From contig OX485805.1 of the NCBI GenBank assembly GCA_950295325.1, positions 43,550,758 to 43,614,757 of the forward strand: DNA of 64,000 nt, given 5' to 3'. Numbering within the stretch: the first letter of the stretch is position 1; the number at the start of each line of letters is the position of its first letter. Under the pieces are notes generated by a model, which worked only from the letters and a program-made list of their open reading frames with translations, ran no database searches and was not told where the DNA came from. This DNA is from Polytrichum commune. Lineage: Eukaryota; Streptophyta; Polytrichopsida; Polytrichales; Polytrichaceae. A program made the position numbers and the translations under genes. Below are positions 22,332-34,270 of this stretch, piece after piece.

Positions 22332-23840
22332 ATGGACCAGACCAAGGAAACCGCGCGATCCGCCCAGACCAAGATGGGAGAGACCACGCAGGCAGGACAA
22401 AACAAGGCCTCGGTAAACGCGGCTTACATTTATAGATCATGCTTTTGACGTAATAATGATGATGGGCACATGAGTTTGATTGCATCAACAAGTTGATGCA
22501 ACAGTATGCTTGGGATTACTGATTTTAAACTGAATCACTGGCTTGCTGATTGATTTCTCCCCAGACTGCAGGAGTACTTAATGAAGAAATGCTAAACTTC
22601 ATAGAGGCGAAGTGAGTGTTTACAGATGAGACTGAAATTAACTACGCATATACTACTCCTATGGATAAAAAGACAAGTGATGATGTCAGATGCAAACTCA
22701 GAACCATGAGAACATTCTAATACACTTAAAACGGAGTCTTCATGTGGTGTGACCTGATGATATTGTTGCAGGAGATGGGCGGTGCCACTCAAGATCACGC
22801 TCACCAAGGAGGCGACATGGCAGGCCAGAAATGGGAGGAAGGCAAGCAAGGCGCTGCCGAGACCAAGGACCAGAGCGGAAACAAGCTCCAGCAGGTGCCT
22901 ACCAATTAATCTGCTTTCAATTTTTCAATTAGATCAATTTCTCAAATTACCTCCATCATTGTTCCGATACCTCATGCTTGTTGAATTGCAATATGTAAGG
23001 TATGTGGGTGTTGTTCGTTTTTTTTTTCAAGTTCTCCAACTTCTACTGATTAGATTTACCCAATGAAACTTCTGTTGCCTTTGCAAATCCATGATGAAGC
23101 ATCAACAAAAACCAGACTAGAAATTGGACCTCCCACGATTGACTTATGGTTATTGGAAGTGTGTGTTCGTTGATTTCTTAAACAAAATACACAGGTCCTC
23201 CCAAAATTTAAAGATGTAATCCAATGCTTTTTAAACATGTGATTGTATGGTGTTTGTTCATTGATCCTCACCTATCACACACCACACACCAGTCACATAT
23301 ACGTGTGTCCGATGAAGTAAAGTAACCGAATGAGGGCAAGTCCATATGCTGCCATCTCCACATAACAAACATTGAGGATAGATGAAAATTTCATGTTTTG
23401 TTGTAAAATTTGCAACAAGGGCTCTCACCCATTGCTGTATCTGCAAATATTTACGGGAAGTGGATACGGTCGTTCACATTTTCCAACAAAATGAGTCCAT
23501 TTGCGGTCACCACAAACACGCGTTAATTAAAAGTAGCACAAAATAGAAGTATCACCCACATTAATTTTCCATAATAACAAACAATGTGGCCCAAGCTAAT
23601 TTCATACTATAAATTTAATTAACGAGAGTTGAAAATCAATGTGGCCCAATTTAATTTTCATTATGAGAATTAGTGAGGACTTCAAGGAATTACTGTGGCC
23701 CAGAGGGAACAGGACTACTTAGTGTAGCTGTAAGTGTGTGGTTTGAATGTGTGATATGTGTTTCGTGAGTGCAGGCTGGTGACAAGATGGGAGAGACCTG
23801 GGACAATGCCAAGAACGCCATGACTGGCAACAACAAGTGA
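22332..23840 (+). CDS. Small hydrophilic LEA/KIN-like stress protein, copy 2
   Basis: Three exons: 22332-22412, 22772-22894 and 23775-23840, all joined in phase 0 with GT-AG introns of 359 and 880 bp. The product has 89 residues, begins MDQTKETARSAQTKMGETTQ and ends GETWDNAKNAMTGNNK. It differs from copy 1 at a modest number of sites, mostly conservative polar swaps, and has one extra residue near the end (GNNK against GDK). Highly charged, no Cys, no membrane segment. The introns have diverged far more than the exons, which suggests purifying selection on the protein and argues that both copies work. The role in dehydration or cold protection is inferred from composition and family resemblance. 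Copy 1 lies 3.2 kb upstream on the same strand. Confidence 0.85.
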
Positions 23841-24049
23841 AGAGAAGGTTGATGATATTGTGAAGTATTGTGTGAATATTTATGATAAACTGTGAGCTTG
23901 AAAACTAGTGCCATGATGAAGTTACTCGATCGGAAAGATTGTAGAGCTGCAGAGAAACTTGCGATATATTCATCAAACTGTAAGTATGATGAAAGGGTGA
24001 AGCTTTCATAGCATGATGATGTATACTGCAATCTGTCCAAGTGCACATA

Positions 24050-24055
24050 AATAAA
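24050..24055 (+). terminator. Poly(A) signal of second LEA-like gene
   Basis: AATAAA occurs 210 bp after the stop codon, directly after the conserved AAGTGCACA word shared with the first gene's 3' UTR. The cleavage site is probably about 10-30 bp downstream. Confidence 0.55.
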
Positions 24056-24311
24056 TGACATCTTTTACCTAGTATGTCACCCTCTCCTGTTACTCGCCCA
24101 TTCATACTCATAGAGTCATGCTTCCTGCGCATTCTATAAGTTGGACTTGAACGGTGAAACTCACTATTCGCGTGAGGGAAATCTGTACTCAAATGTTCCG
24201 CCGGAGTTTGAGCATCAATGTGTGGGACTTGTTAAGACTTGACGAATTCAGCATAATCAAGCTCCCAAGTACCAGCCTGTGGTAAGGTATGGATTTCAGT
24301 ATAATTATGTT

Positions 24312-24338
24312 ATGAGAATGAGAATGAGAATGAGAATG
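24312..24338 (+). repeat. (GAGAAT)n microsatellite
   Basis: Four and a half copies of the hexamer ATGAGA/GAGAAT. It gives a Ser-His repeat frame on the minus strand that is not a gene. Confidence 0.85.
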
Positions 24339-24389
24339 ACACCATGTGCTGCCGGCAATTCCATTCAACCGATTCAACAACATCGTTCA

Positions 24390-25172
24390 TAAGATAGACG
24401 TGAGCTATTTGGTTACTTTTCTCTCTTCACCCACTTCTCGTAGATATGAAACATGCAATTAGTGCGAGATGATACACAAATCGAAATCATGGTTGTAGCC
24501 ATTTGCTTCATCATTTTTTGGAGCTCGTATGAAGATCTACTTCACTTACTAAAGTGAAAATTCGCGTGCTCATTACGGGCATGTTTAGAGTACGGTGAAG
24601 AAGTGCATTGGTCGGTCCAGAATTTCAGTCCAAGGTTGTCTGAGGCAACAGTTGATATAATGGACAAGATGAAAAAACAATAAAAAAATTTGGCCTGAAG
24701 TTGGAGTTCTGCAAGGTCAATTTTCTTGTCTGAGGGTTTGAGGTTGCCCAAGAAACTTGACCTCTAGAAAACTCCCCTAACAAAAAGTGTTGTCCTATCG
24801 GCAACCATGCCATTTTTTCATTTTTTTTCATGCTTGAAGCTCTCCACTGGAGAAGTCTTGGCCGTGGTGTAAAACCCAGCCAATGAACAAAATGATATTG
24901 CTCCATTCCCTTAAAATTCTTGATCGGTGCACTTCTTCACCGTAGTCTAAACCCGCCCAAAGTGATCATATACGTTCCCCTAATCATATTGATTGTTGAT
25001 CCTAGAATGATTAACTTTTGTTGACAGAGCATGTAGTGCAAATCCTTGTAGACACACATAGTTCGGTGCCCGTTCTTAGATCTAAACCCAACCACATACC
25101 ACTCAAATCTATACAGGTGTCCAAACTCCAGATTGTTGTTGTGTTGGAATTAGCCACATCTACCTTACACCT
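24390..25172 (+). mobile_element. MITE family 1 copy split by a nested insertion
   Basis: The copy begins AAGATAGACGTGAG and ends ACATCTACCTT, an inverted pair of termini matching the full-length copy at 40.5 kb. Internal family words include TAGTGCGAGATGAT, GTAGCCATTTGC, GAGCTCGTATGAA and CACATACCACTCAAAT. Removing the nested element at 24577-24958 leaves about 401 bp, close to the 379-bp length of the 40.5-kb copy. Confidence 0.75.
24577..24958. mobile_element. Nested 382-bp TIR element
   Basis: Termini GGGCATGTTTAGAGTACGG and, in reverse complement, GGGCGGGTTTAGACTACGG form an inverted repeat of about 37 bp that includes the shared word GGTGAAGAAGTGCA. It interrupts a family 1 copy, so it inserted later. 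The GGGC terminus is compatible with PIF/Harbinger or hAT, but I see no clean target duplication (flanks CATTAC and AAAGTG). No ORF of its own. The interior contains inverted words around the AACTTGACC segment. Confidence 0.75.
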
Positions 25173-25604
25173 CAATCACCACCTGACGTTGCACTATGTT
25201 TCAAGCTTATCTATCCTTTGTTCAGAAGCAATTTGCATCGGAAAGGAGCTTGTTAAATTATGCCACTTGTATCTCTGGGTCATGAGTTCTGGCATTGAAT
25301 CTTCTCTCCGGCCGGTGCACTAGGTCGTATACTGATTCTATGTTTGTGCATTCGGAACCAATATACTTTCATTGCAGCTCAAACACTTCATGCTGTAGTT
25401 AGTTTCTGTTCGATGTCATGTGTTCATGCAGATGATAAGAATCGAGGAAATTGATCCAGTCTCCTGTTCCAGTGACGTATATATATATTTTGTTGAATCA
25501 GATATACCTACTACCATGAACAAAGAAAATGGTCTGCAAGAGGGTTGTATTCAGGAAACAAGGTTTATTGTGAGGACTTTCAACTTTGCAGACAATTTCA
25601 ATTT

Positions 25605-25970
25605 TCATGTGGAGGCCACAACACGCTTGAGTACATTGGTTTCTAAAACGGAGTTTGGTGAGCCAATGTAAAAGAATCATGGCCTTCATAAGTGCCTAAC
25701 TTCGAGGATTTTGGTTTCAAGGTTGGTCCCTCTTTTATTGGATATAAGTGTCCGTCTTCAACTCCGATCCAAGACAACTGTTTTGCAAGGCATAAAACCT
25801 CGATTTCCGATCGGAGTTGGAAACGGACAGTTTTAACCAAAAAAAGAGGGACCAACCTTGAAACCAAGCTCCTTGAAGTTCGGCACATGTCAAGGCCAAA
25901 ATTCTTTTCACCTTGGGTTAGCAAACTCCGTTTCAAATCCGGCGTTTTCAAACGTGTGTGACCTCCCCTT
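25605..25970. mobile_element. MITE family 3, copy 1 (foldback)
   Basis: The left half (to about 25736) and right half (from about 25837) are reverse complements. Examples are GGTTTCAAGGTTGGTCCCTC against GAGGGACCAACCTTGAAACC, and AACGGAGTTTG against CAAACTCCGTTT. The inverted similarity extends outward to ACACGCTTGA/ACACGTTTGA and a flanking GGAGG(C/T)CACA. A short inner stem surrounds the centre (TCCGATC near 25763, GATCGGA near 25819). Members produce overlapping minor ORFs on both strands that are not genes. Confidence 0.75.
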
Positions 25971-28002
25971 CAGATGGACAAATGTCTCTTGTGAATCAAG
26001 AAGATTGTCATTTCAAGTTTCAGAATTGGACTTGAGAAGAAACCAAGATGCAGAAATTATTAGAAATTCAAGTGAAGATTCTCTTAAAGTCTCTTTAATC
26101 GATCACATACAAGGCCTTCCCAAGAGTGTTCCCTATTGAATTTAGAATGTCGAGCACATATCTTACTCCAGTTTCATTGTACCAGCCATCTTTTTCATTC
26201 GCAAGCCTTGCTGTATACCACTCAAATATAGGCAACTGATTATAGAAGAGTGACCTCATAAGGCACAAATAAATTACAGACACAACTAAATGGTGGTGGC
26301 TGGCCGAATTCTGTGATGGCCAAAATACCTCAAATATCACCATAAAAACTGTTAATGCATGTTAGCCAGGAAGTCGGAAGAACAGTAACAGCATTTAATT
26401 TGCCAGAAGTTGCTCAAGAGTCCATAACATGTGCAGAAGAATGCCACATCACCCAAACATATAAACTCCAAGATCGTGGGTTTCTTTGTGGAGTCCTAAT
26501 ATTGGACTCCTGACTGATAAACTGGGAGAATCGGTTACTTGTTACAAATCGACCGGTTCGTTTGTGGCAAATTGTCGGTTCAAAATCTTGAAACTCCAGG
26601 AATCGAACCCAATCATATTTTGCAAAATTACTGTTTAGGTTAAAATACAAGGAATAACTGAGGTGTTTTTATCTGAATAACCAGTTGATAATAAAGATGT
26701 TAGGGATAGCGACCGAGTTAGCTCACATTTCTCCCCGTTCACTGCTCTGCATTGTCTCGGTACCAAATATGGTTTTATGGCCAAGACTCATAATCAGTGT
26801 TGGTCCACATTTTTTAAGAGATTCGAATTCTGGTGAGAAACACAATAATGGAATCTCTTACCATAACTTTTTGCAACAGGTTGTTTTAGTCCCGATTCCA
26901 AACGCTCATCTCCTAAGCAAAAAATTCTACACTAAAGAACTCACCAAAATCTCCTTCAAGTGTTGAAACGATCCACCTACCCACAACAACTAGGATACAG
27001 TTGTGGAACTTATGGAGAATTAAGTAAAAGCTCCACACTACTATCAAAAAGGTCTGCCAAAGTGACAACCTCTGAGCCCGCTTACTCAAGGTTTGAGTTG
27101 ATTCATTTTTTACCCTCGCCATGGCCAACTAACGCAAACCTGAAAGCGTTCTAAATCTTTGTCACAAACGAAAGGAGGTGTAGAAACCTCAATATATGTG
27201 CCATGGTCTTCACTGTTTCTAACAATCGATAGTCGCATAGAAGAATCTATTAGGATCATTAGTGCTAGCCGACTCAACCCCAAGTGGACATCTAATTAGG
27301 AACAGTTTTCTAGGTTAGTTTGTCAAGCTCATGGTCGGGCTCACTCGTATATAATGAACCATTGTTCATTTGGATTATATCTGCACAGTTCCTATCGTAG
27401 GTTCGTGATTCTTCACATACATCACACACGTGTTTATCAGATTGCTGGATTCCTCACCAAATTTGCATTTGCTCACATCGATCAGATTGAAGAGATTGGA
27501 TTAAATGAGATAAATTAGCTGAACTTCATTTTCTGAGCCATGTGCACCGAGCATGCTGAGAATATGAACAATGAGAAAGGGGTGATGTAGTTGCTGCTGC
27601 TCCAGGAACTCCACAAAATCCTCCTTGTGAGCATCGCCAAATCCAATTTCACTCGACCAAACAGCTCAACTTACACATTGTTCTCTATAAAACAAAGAAA
27701 ACTAATCGTCTCATGGTTCACAAGTCCTCAAAATACTCGATTCTTGCTCATTCTTGATTGCCCATTCTTGAGGTTCACTAAAGTGCACTTAAATATTTGA
27801 TTTGGTGTGGCATGAATATTGGTGTGCCATCTTAATTAAAACGGTCTTCATGATTTGTCATGTCATAACATTTTTCAACTGCTATCAACCGTTTCATTCT
27901 AATAATGTCAGTGACACTACTTCACCTAAGTTTATCAATCTAATCCTGCTAGTGTAATGCTTTGCTGAGAGATTAAACATAACATAATTTGGATTATCCG
28001 CG
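25971..28002. other. Intergenic, decayed repeats
   Basis: No gene recognised. Around 26200-26230 TTGCTGTATACCACTCAAAT resembles MITE family 1 and the similar text at 36750-36775. Around 26530-26590 a segment with GGTTACTTGTTACAAATCGACC resembles 38450-38510 (GTTAGTTACAAATGAACCGG), so another low-copy repeat is present in both places. Confidence 0.45.
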
Positions 28003-29040
28003 ACATGGAAGCATTTTCTTATGGAATTATATGTTGTGTACATCCAAAGAAATATAACATGATTTCCATGTGTTCAAACCATAGTATTTCGTAAACCATG
28101 TTGAATGCATATCAAGACAATTTGATTTTGTGACCTTTATTTTTACCCACAAATATTGTACATGTGGTTACCCTCCGAAATTTGGTTGAGTAAAGGTCGT
28201 CCTTCAATGGCAAATATAAATTTTGGGCCATGTATCCTAACCCTTACAGATACCAATTTTCTCCTTGGCCATGTAAAGGGTGCCCTTTTGGGGCAAGTTT
28301 TAAAATTGAGCCAGGTCTTCTTACCCTTCAACAAGAGCTAAATGAAAATAACCGCCCAACACTAGTAGATACCAATGTCTTACCAATGCAGTCCAAACCT
28401 ATACACTTTTGAATGTAACTTTGTTTAGGAACAATAGCCACAAGATTAAACAAATAAATAAAAATTAAGCTTATATAGTTGCAAGTTAGTGCAACATACA
28501 TCACATGATATGTGACATTCAAGAATGACCATCTAGAATTCTTGCATCCAAATAAGTACACAAAAGTAAATTTTTAATGTGGGTGAGATATTCATGTGAA
28601 AATAATTGAAATTGTGGGCCAATCTAGTTGTTTACTTATGATGGAAGTAATATGGGCCCAAGACCAAAGTATTCCCTCCAAGTCTTCCTTAAGACCACTC
28701 CATCGTCTAGTCATGTTGTACAAAGGTTATTTAGAGTCATTTTACATTCATTGGATTGACAACCACCAATGTATCATGTGCATTGTGGAACAACAATAGT
28801 GAGTAAATGAGTTCTATCCGTTCAAGAAAAAAAGTAACATAAATAAAAATAGTCACCCACACCAATCTCCCACATAAACAATTAATGTGGGTTCGTGAGA
28901 CTTATTATGGCCCAAACTAAGAGGCCAGTTTAGTGTTGTGTCCACGCTTACCTCAACAAACATTCATTGCACTCTTTGATTTTTTTCTTTCTAAGTATGT
29001 GTGGTCCTTTATAGAGTAGACTTCCACATAAGGTAGAAGT
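28003..29040 (+). repeat. 1-kb direct repeat, left copy
   Basis: A block of 1038 bp almost identical to 30892-31917, with a few dozen differences at most by eye. It starts ACATGGAAGCATTTTC and ends CACATAAGGTAGAAGT. The right copy is in the same orientation 2.9 kb downstream. LTRs would be expected to begin TG and end CA and to be followed by a tRNA primer-binding site; none of these is seen. A partial tandem duplication or a non-canonical element is therefore more likely. The short ORFs inside it (28143-28334 and 28328-28561, minus strand) are repeated in the second copy only because the DNA is. Confidence 0.85.
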
Positions 29041-29142
29041 GCAAATTTTGGTCAAGGGTATCCTTACATGCTACCCGGATAATTGTTTTTCAATACCCAT
29101 TGGAATTAGGTATTCTTTCATCCAACATAATACATGCTTCAC

Positions 29143-29373
29143 TACACTACTTATAGTATTAAGTGTCACTTACTATTGGGAATTACATGTTGCTCTAATT
29201 TTTTTGCGAAGGATGTAAGTTTTTACCTAGTATACTCATTTATGTTGTATGATGTCCATACAATCTAGGTACTCTTTTAATCTTTGTTGGTGAATAATGA
29301 AATCTATACCAAGAAGTTATACCGTTGTGTAATTCCAAATAGCAAGTGAGAGTGAATACCAGATACGGTGTAG
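29143..29373. mobile_element. MITE family 4 copy
   Basis: The left end reads CTACACTACTTATAGTATT, then AAGTGTCACTTACTATTGGG, then AATTACA. The reverse complement of the right end reads CTACACCGTATCTGGTATTC, then ACTCTCACTTGCTATTTGG, then AATTACAC. This is an inverted repeat of about 55 bp around an AT-rich core. A related element abuts the retrotransposon fragment at 54.6 kb. Confidence 0.7.
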
Positions 29374-30307
29374 AGCTTTGTTTCCTGCAAAAACGAAAAA
29401 AGCTTCTATTCCTCTTGTTTTCAAGAGGCTTTCATTCTCATCACCTTTTGAAATTTGGTGAGTTAGAATTGTTGATTGTTTATGTGTGACCTCTTGTGAT
29501 TATGTGTTGTGGATGTAATGTGGAGTATAAGTTATACAATGGCAGTTTAAGGTAGACATGGGAGTTTACCGAGGATGTGATGCACTTGTCGAAGAAATAG
29601 TGCAAGATTGGGATGCTCATGTTTAGGCTTGCATTTGTGTTTTTCAACATTGATGTGTGGATCTAGCTAGGGAGTTCACTAGTGATTTACATAGAAACAA
29701 CGTGCAAGAAAAGGTAGGGTGGAATATATATTCGCAAGACACAAATTTTATATTTTGTTTAGATCTACATTAGACTCCATTATATATCCTCAAGTAGTTT
29801 ATATACAACATATGGTATTGTAAATTGTGCTAATTCACTTCTTTTTTCTTTTTTTTAAAGCCTAACAATAATTTGAATGAATTGTTTGTTTTGTAGGATG
29901 ACTACATTTAGAGGTAAGTTAAGTCATGTTAAAAAAAAATAGCAGGGGTTCATTGGAAACATGAACAAATTTTGATTATTGTCGATGAGATTTAATTCAA
30001 TGTGGATGAACTCTAGTCCATTGTGAATGAAACAAGAAAAAGAGATTTAAGAGGGTTAGAAGCACATTGAGCTAGTTTATCCTTTCCTTTGTCATTTTTC
30101 ACAACTCCCTCAACCGCACGATCAAGCCATTTTTATATTGTTTAGATGTTTTGTCATTTTGCTACATTTCCTTATGTGGCAAACATTAGCAAACGAGAAA
30201 CTCCACTCCAATACCACAAGGGGAAAAATCAAACCCCTGCTTTTTATATTAAGAATAGGGTGTAATTTATTTCAAAATTATAGACTTCATATTTACCTAT
30301 AGGGTGG

Positions 30308-30473
30308 AAACACCATATTCAAACTTTTGGGAGATTTCCAGTCTCCCAATTTGATGACAGTTTAGGTGGAGTCGACCTAAAATGTACCCATTGGGTACAT
30401 TTTAGGTCGACTCAACCTAAACTGTATTTTCCCAAAATCATGGAATTTTCCCAAAATTTCGAATATGGTGTTT
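30308..30473. mobile_element. Hairpin MITE, 166 bp
   Basis: The outer arms AAACACCATATTC and GAATATGGTGTTT are perfect inverted repeats. Further in, CAGTTTAGGTGGAGTCGACC (30359-30378) pairs with its reverse complement at about 30403-30422, and TAAAATGTACCC/GGGTACATTTTA flank a central ATT. The middle 65 bp is therefore an almost perfect palindrome. It could form a cruciform or a strong RNA hairpin. No target duplication could be defined. Confidence 0.75.
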
Positions 30474-30891
30474 GGAGGAAAATGGTTATGAGTAGGCTAT
30501 TATTTTTAATTACAGAGGGCTATAAAGACTAAGATAAATAAACCCTAAATAAATACTTGGTTCTCACATCTGTATGCCATTTTAGAGGTGCCTTCCTTAG
30601 AGAAGCTATTTAGAAAAAAATATTTGATATGTGATCTTGAATTTGTGTTTCTAAACATTGAAATGTCTACTCATTTCAGTAATAGTTGTATATTCTTTCT
30701 AGTTATGTTGTATTTTGTACATAGAATTTTTTGATGTTGAATTAAGTTGTATTTTGTACACAAATGTTTTCAAATGTTAAATTAAGTTGTACTTGGTACA
30801 TAACATTATGTGGATGTTAAATTTTATCTTCATTGAAGCTCTTTTGAAAGTGTGTTATGTATATGTTGCACTTAAAGGTCAACATGGAAGC

Positions 30892-31917
30892 ATTTTCTTA
30901 TGGAATTATATGTTGTGTACATCCAAAGAAATATAACGGGATTTCCATGTGTCAAACCATAGTATTTTGTAAACCATGTTGAATGTATATCAAGACATAT
31001 TGATTTTGTGACCTTTGCTTTTACCCACAAATATTGTACATGTGGTAACCCTCCAAAATTTGGTTGAGTAAAGGTCGTCCTTCAATGGCAAGTGTAAATT
31101 TCGGGCCATGTATCCTAACCCTTAAAGATACCAATTTTCTCCTTGGCCATGTAAAGGGTGCCCTTTTGGGGCAAGTTTTAAAATTGAGCCAGGTATTCTT
31201 GCCCTTCAACAGGAGCTAAATGAAAATATCCGCCCAACACTAGTAGATACCAGTGTCTTACCAATGCAGTCCAAACCTATACACTTTTGAATGTAACTTT
31301 GTTTAGGAACAATAGCCACAAGATTAAACAAATAAATAAAAATTAAGCTTATATAGTTGCAAGTTAGTGCAACATACATCACATGATATGTGACATTCAA
31401 GAATGACCATCTAGAATTCTTGCATCCAAATAAGTACACAAAAGTAAATTTTTAATGTGGGTGAGATATTCATGTGAAAATAATTGAAATTGTGGGCCAA
31501 TCTAGTTGTTTACTTATGATGGAAGTAATATGGGCCCAAGACCAAAGTATTCCCTCCAAGTCTTCCTTAAGACCACTCCATCGTCTAGTCATGTTGTACA
31601 AAGGTTATTTAGAGTCATTTTACATTCATTGGATTGACAACCACCAATGAATTATGTGCATTGTGGAACAACAATAGTGAGTAATTGAGTTCTATCCATT
31701 CAAGAAAAAAAGGAACATAAATAAAAATAGTCACCCACACCAAACTCCCACATAAACAATTACTGTGGGTTCATGAAACTTATTATGGCCCAAACTAAGA
31801 GGCCAGTTTAGTGTAGTGTCCACGCTTACCTCAACAAACATTCATTGCACTCTTTACTTCTTCTTTTATAAGTATGTGTGGTCCTTCATAGAGTAGAGTT
31901 CCACATAAGGTAGAAGT
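30892..31917 (+). repeat. 1-kb direct repeat, right copy
   Basis: Second copy of the block at 28003-29040, same orientation, 1026 bp, with small indels and substitutions (for example TACTGTGGG against TAATGTGGG near 31760). It also ends CACATAAGGTAGAAGT. After that point the two flanks differ (GCAAATTTTGGT against ACCCGATTTTGGT), apart from a short shared stub. Confidence 0.85.
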
Positions 31918-32694
31918 ACCCGATTTTGGTTTTCAATTTTTGTCCCTTTATGGACGGCAATTATGCCTTGATCGGTGAGTGCCCCCATACAATTCCTTTA
32001 GTCTTGGTGGAGTTTGTGTTGTGGGACAATAATCTTCATTCTAACCTCTATAATGTTTGTAACCTATATCTACGCAATGTACAAAGTCCAATGTTTTTTT
32101 ATCACGTTGTTGCCAACTACTTAGTTGAAGTAGTTACAACCTTGAGTGATGGTGGGCTAGAAATCTATTATCTCTTGTGGGCTAGTGGTAAAGTTTGTGG
32201 ATGAATCAACCAATACAACTAGTTTTATTATGTTCTCGAGGGGTTCTTATCCATGCTTATCCAATATTTGCAATTTTTTAAATCATATGAGCAAAATATA
32301 TCAAATCTATTGTAATCGAGGACAAGCAGGTGCTAACAACAGAATATTGCGTCAACTTGTTAGTCATCAACTTTAATAGTGCATGGCAGTTGGGCCTAGG
32401 GACCCAAGAAAACCGAGAGGATAACTTGTTTGCAAGGTCATTTCTATTGGCTTCAAAAACCCCATATTAGTCTAGACCAAGTCATTTGAGATGAATCAAC
32501 CATAACCTATAAGGAGTTGAGTTTTTATGTTGCAGAAAATGACAGACACACTCATATGCGAGAATTTTCTCTCGCCTTTGCCCACAATCGGACATGCCTT
32601 GCCGATACATCGACCAACACAATAGCACAATTCACATCCTCATAGGGTACTAACGTGAGGGCTCATGTTGTGGGTGCCAGCCTAAGCCGCACAT
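31918..32694. other. Intergenic, one unrecognised frame
   Basis: A plus-strand frame at 31926-32204 (92 residues, Leu/Val/Tyr-rich, with DNNLHSNLYNVCNLYLRNVQ) overlaps another frame at 32185-32376. They could be a frameshifted coding remnant, but I do not recognise a family. Confidence 0.3.
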
Positions 32695-32995
32695 AAGGTA
32701 GATGAACCTTATTTGGTTATCATTTTACTTTCGCTACCTTATGCTCCTCATAATTGCAAGGTTGAAAATTAAGTCTACGGATATTGAGCCATAAAAAGGT
32801 CACATTGAACCACCCCCCCCCCCTCCCATAATTATGTTGAATGTTGAAACTCGAACCCAAAATGGTTAAATGTTTTTTAGCACATAGTCCAATCTCTTTT
32901 GAATACATGTCAATGTGATGTTTGTTCTTAGTAAATATGCACCTAAGCATCCACCACTCAAATACAGGTGTCCAATCAAGAGTAATAACCGACTT
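32695..32995 (+). mobile_element. MITE family 1 copy, partly decayed
   Basis: Begins ATAAGGTAGATGAACC and ends within GGTGTCCAATCAAGAGTAAT. It contains the family words TAATTATGTTGA, AGCACATAGTCCAATCTCTT, GAATACATGTC and CCACTCAAATACAGGTGTCC. A C-tract (32813-32822) sits where other copies carry a G- or C-tract. Confidence 0.65.
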
Positions 32996-33520
32996 AGGCC
33001 AGTAGGCTTACCTTATCAATCGCTTCCTTGTTCATGTGCGTGGCCGATTTGGGTGAACCAACCCAAACACTCGTTCCTTGTTGGATGCCTAAACCCTTGC
33101 CTCTAAGAAACCAGTGTACATGTTGGTTCGCCCCAGCGTGCGTGGCCCATGAGAGCCAAAAAAGTGGTGATTTTCTTTCAGGAAACTGTTGTAACCACAG
33201 CATCATCAACCTCGAAGTTATAAGCAATTTGGAAAACCATCATTCTTAGTAGCGAACTCAAGCTACATAGTATATGTCCCTATGTAATAAATATACATAT
33301 TAATATGATCTCGAACTTTCCTATGTGTAGGTGAAGCTTTACTTGGTGTAAAGAAAACCAAGGAGGAGATGATACACTGGATTTCCCCTTTCCCCCACTC
33401 CCAGAAGATAATGCCATCATTCAAAGCCTGCACCAAAAGAAACTTAGTAGAGTAGAAGCCATCCTCGAAGCTCTTTTTTGGGCAAACGTCCCAACCTCCA
33501 CAACAGAATACGACCTCCAA
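32996..33520. other. Intergenic, no gene recognised
   Basis: Slightly more GC-rich than its surroundings. Overlapping open frames on both strands (32994-33249 and 33263-33664) have no recognisable domains. Confidence 0.4.
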
Positions 33521-34270
33521 ACCACTTAATGTGGTGAGCCAGCCGCAAGGCCCAACACCCGATGCTCGCATGCCCACACTAGGGCCAGTTGTTGCTCCTT
33601 GGCAGTGGGAGGAGTCCCTTTTGATAGGGGAAAGTTCGATCGTCTCCTTCCGAAATTTATCCAAGGTAGAAATAGCATAACCTGTTAACCACCCTCTAGC
33701 CGTGCACTAGACCGCCGTCATAATGGTGAAGTGCCGTTTCTAAAACCAATCGTGGCTCAGCGGCAACTCCAATGCGTGTACACTTAGTGTAGCCAATGGG
33801 AGTCGAGTGTTAATGTACTCGTGAGGTAACCGATTTAGGCGATGTTCTGTGTGGAAATGCGGATTACCGTGTTCGGTGTAGGGAGAATCTAGTGAACGAG
33901 TAGGGGTTTGGACAAATTTCCACTTTGAAAAATTTTAGCATTTTTTTTTGTATAGGGTAGAAAAATATGAAACAACTTGCATACTTCATGAATCCTTCCC
34001 GTCTATCTTGGAAAATTATCTCATGATTGCCATACCACATCTTCAATGCAAATCACCTTATTTTCACGGGGTATGGTATTTCTACCTTACTATGAGTAAG
34101 AAATTGTTATCCTACTCTCGGTGAACTCATTGGATGTAGTGTACTACTATAGCTTCGTTCATTCACTTCACTGCATACGAGAGAGAATCTCCTACAAAGA
34201 TGGAAACTCGTCCACTGTTGTGGGCTAGTTGTTGGTCCTAGTGTGGGCGTGCTATGGAATGCATGTTTCC
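33521..34270. repeat. Repeat with inverted ends, CCCACACTAGG family
   Basis: GCCCACACTAGGGCCAGTTG with GGCAGTGGGAGGAGTCCCTT (about 33570-33618) recurs inverted at 34185-34255 (reverse complement: CGCCCACACTAGGACCAAC, then CAGTGGACGAGTTTCC). Relatives are at 42125-42220, 43470-43525 and 43795-43835. The family probably has inverted termini, but I cannot fix the borders. Confidence 0.5.

Larger units (their letters stand above)
29041..30891. other. Spacer between the 1-kb direct repeats
   Basis: No ORF of note, no gag or pol signature and no primer-binding site. It contains a family 4 MITE (29143-29373) and a small hairpin element (30308-30473). If this were a retrotransposon interior, it has no coding capacity. 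Confidence 0.55.

Noticed and set aside
22592-22849. Minus-strand frame across LEA copy 2
   Set aside because: Antisense shadow of exon 2 of the LEA-like gene. The plus-strand exon is conserved between copies with matching splice sites.
28003-31917. LTR retrotransposon with 1-kb LTRs
   Set aside because: No TG...CA ends, no primer-binding site or polypurine tract, no gag/pol in the interior, and no visible target duplication.
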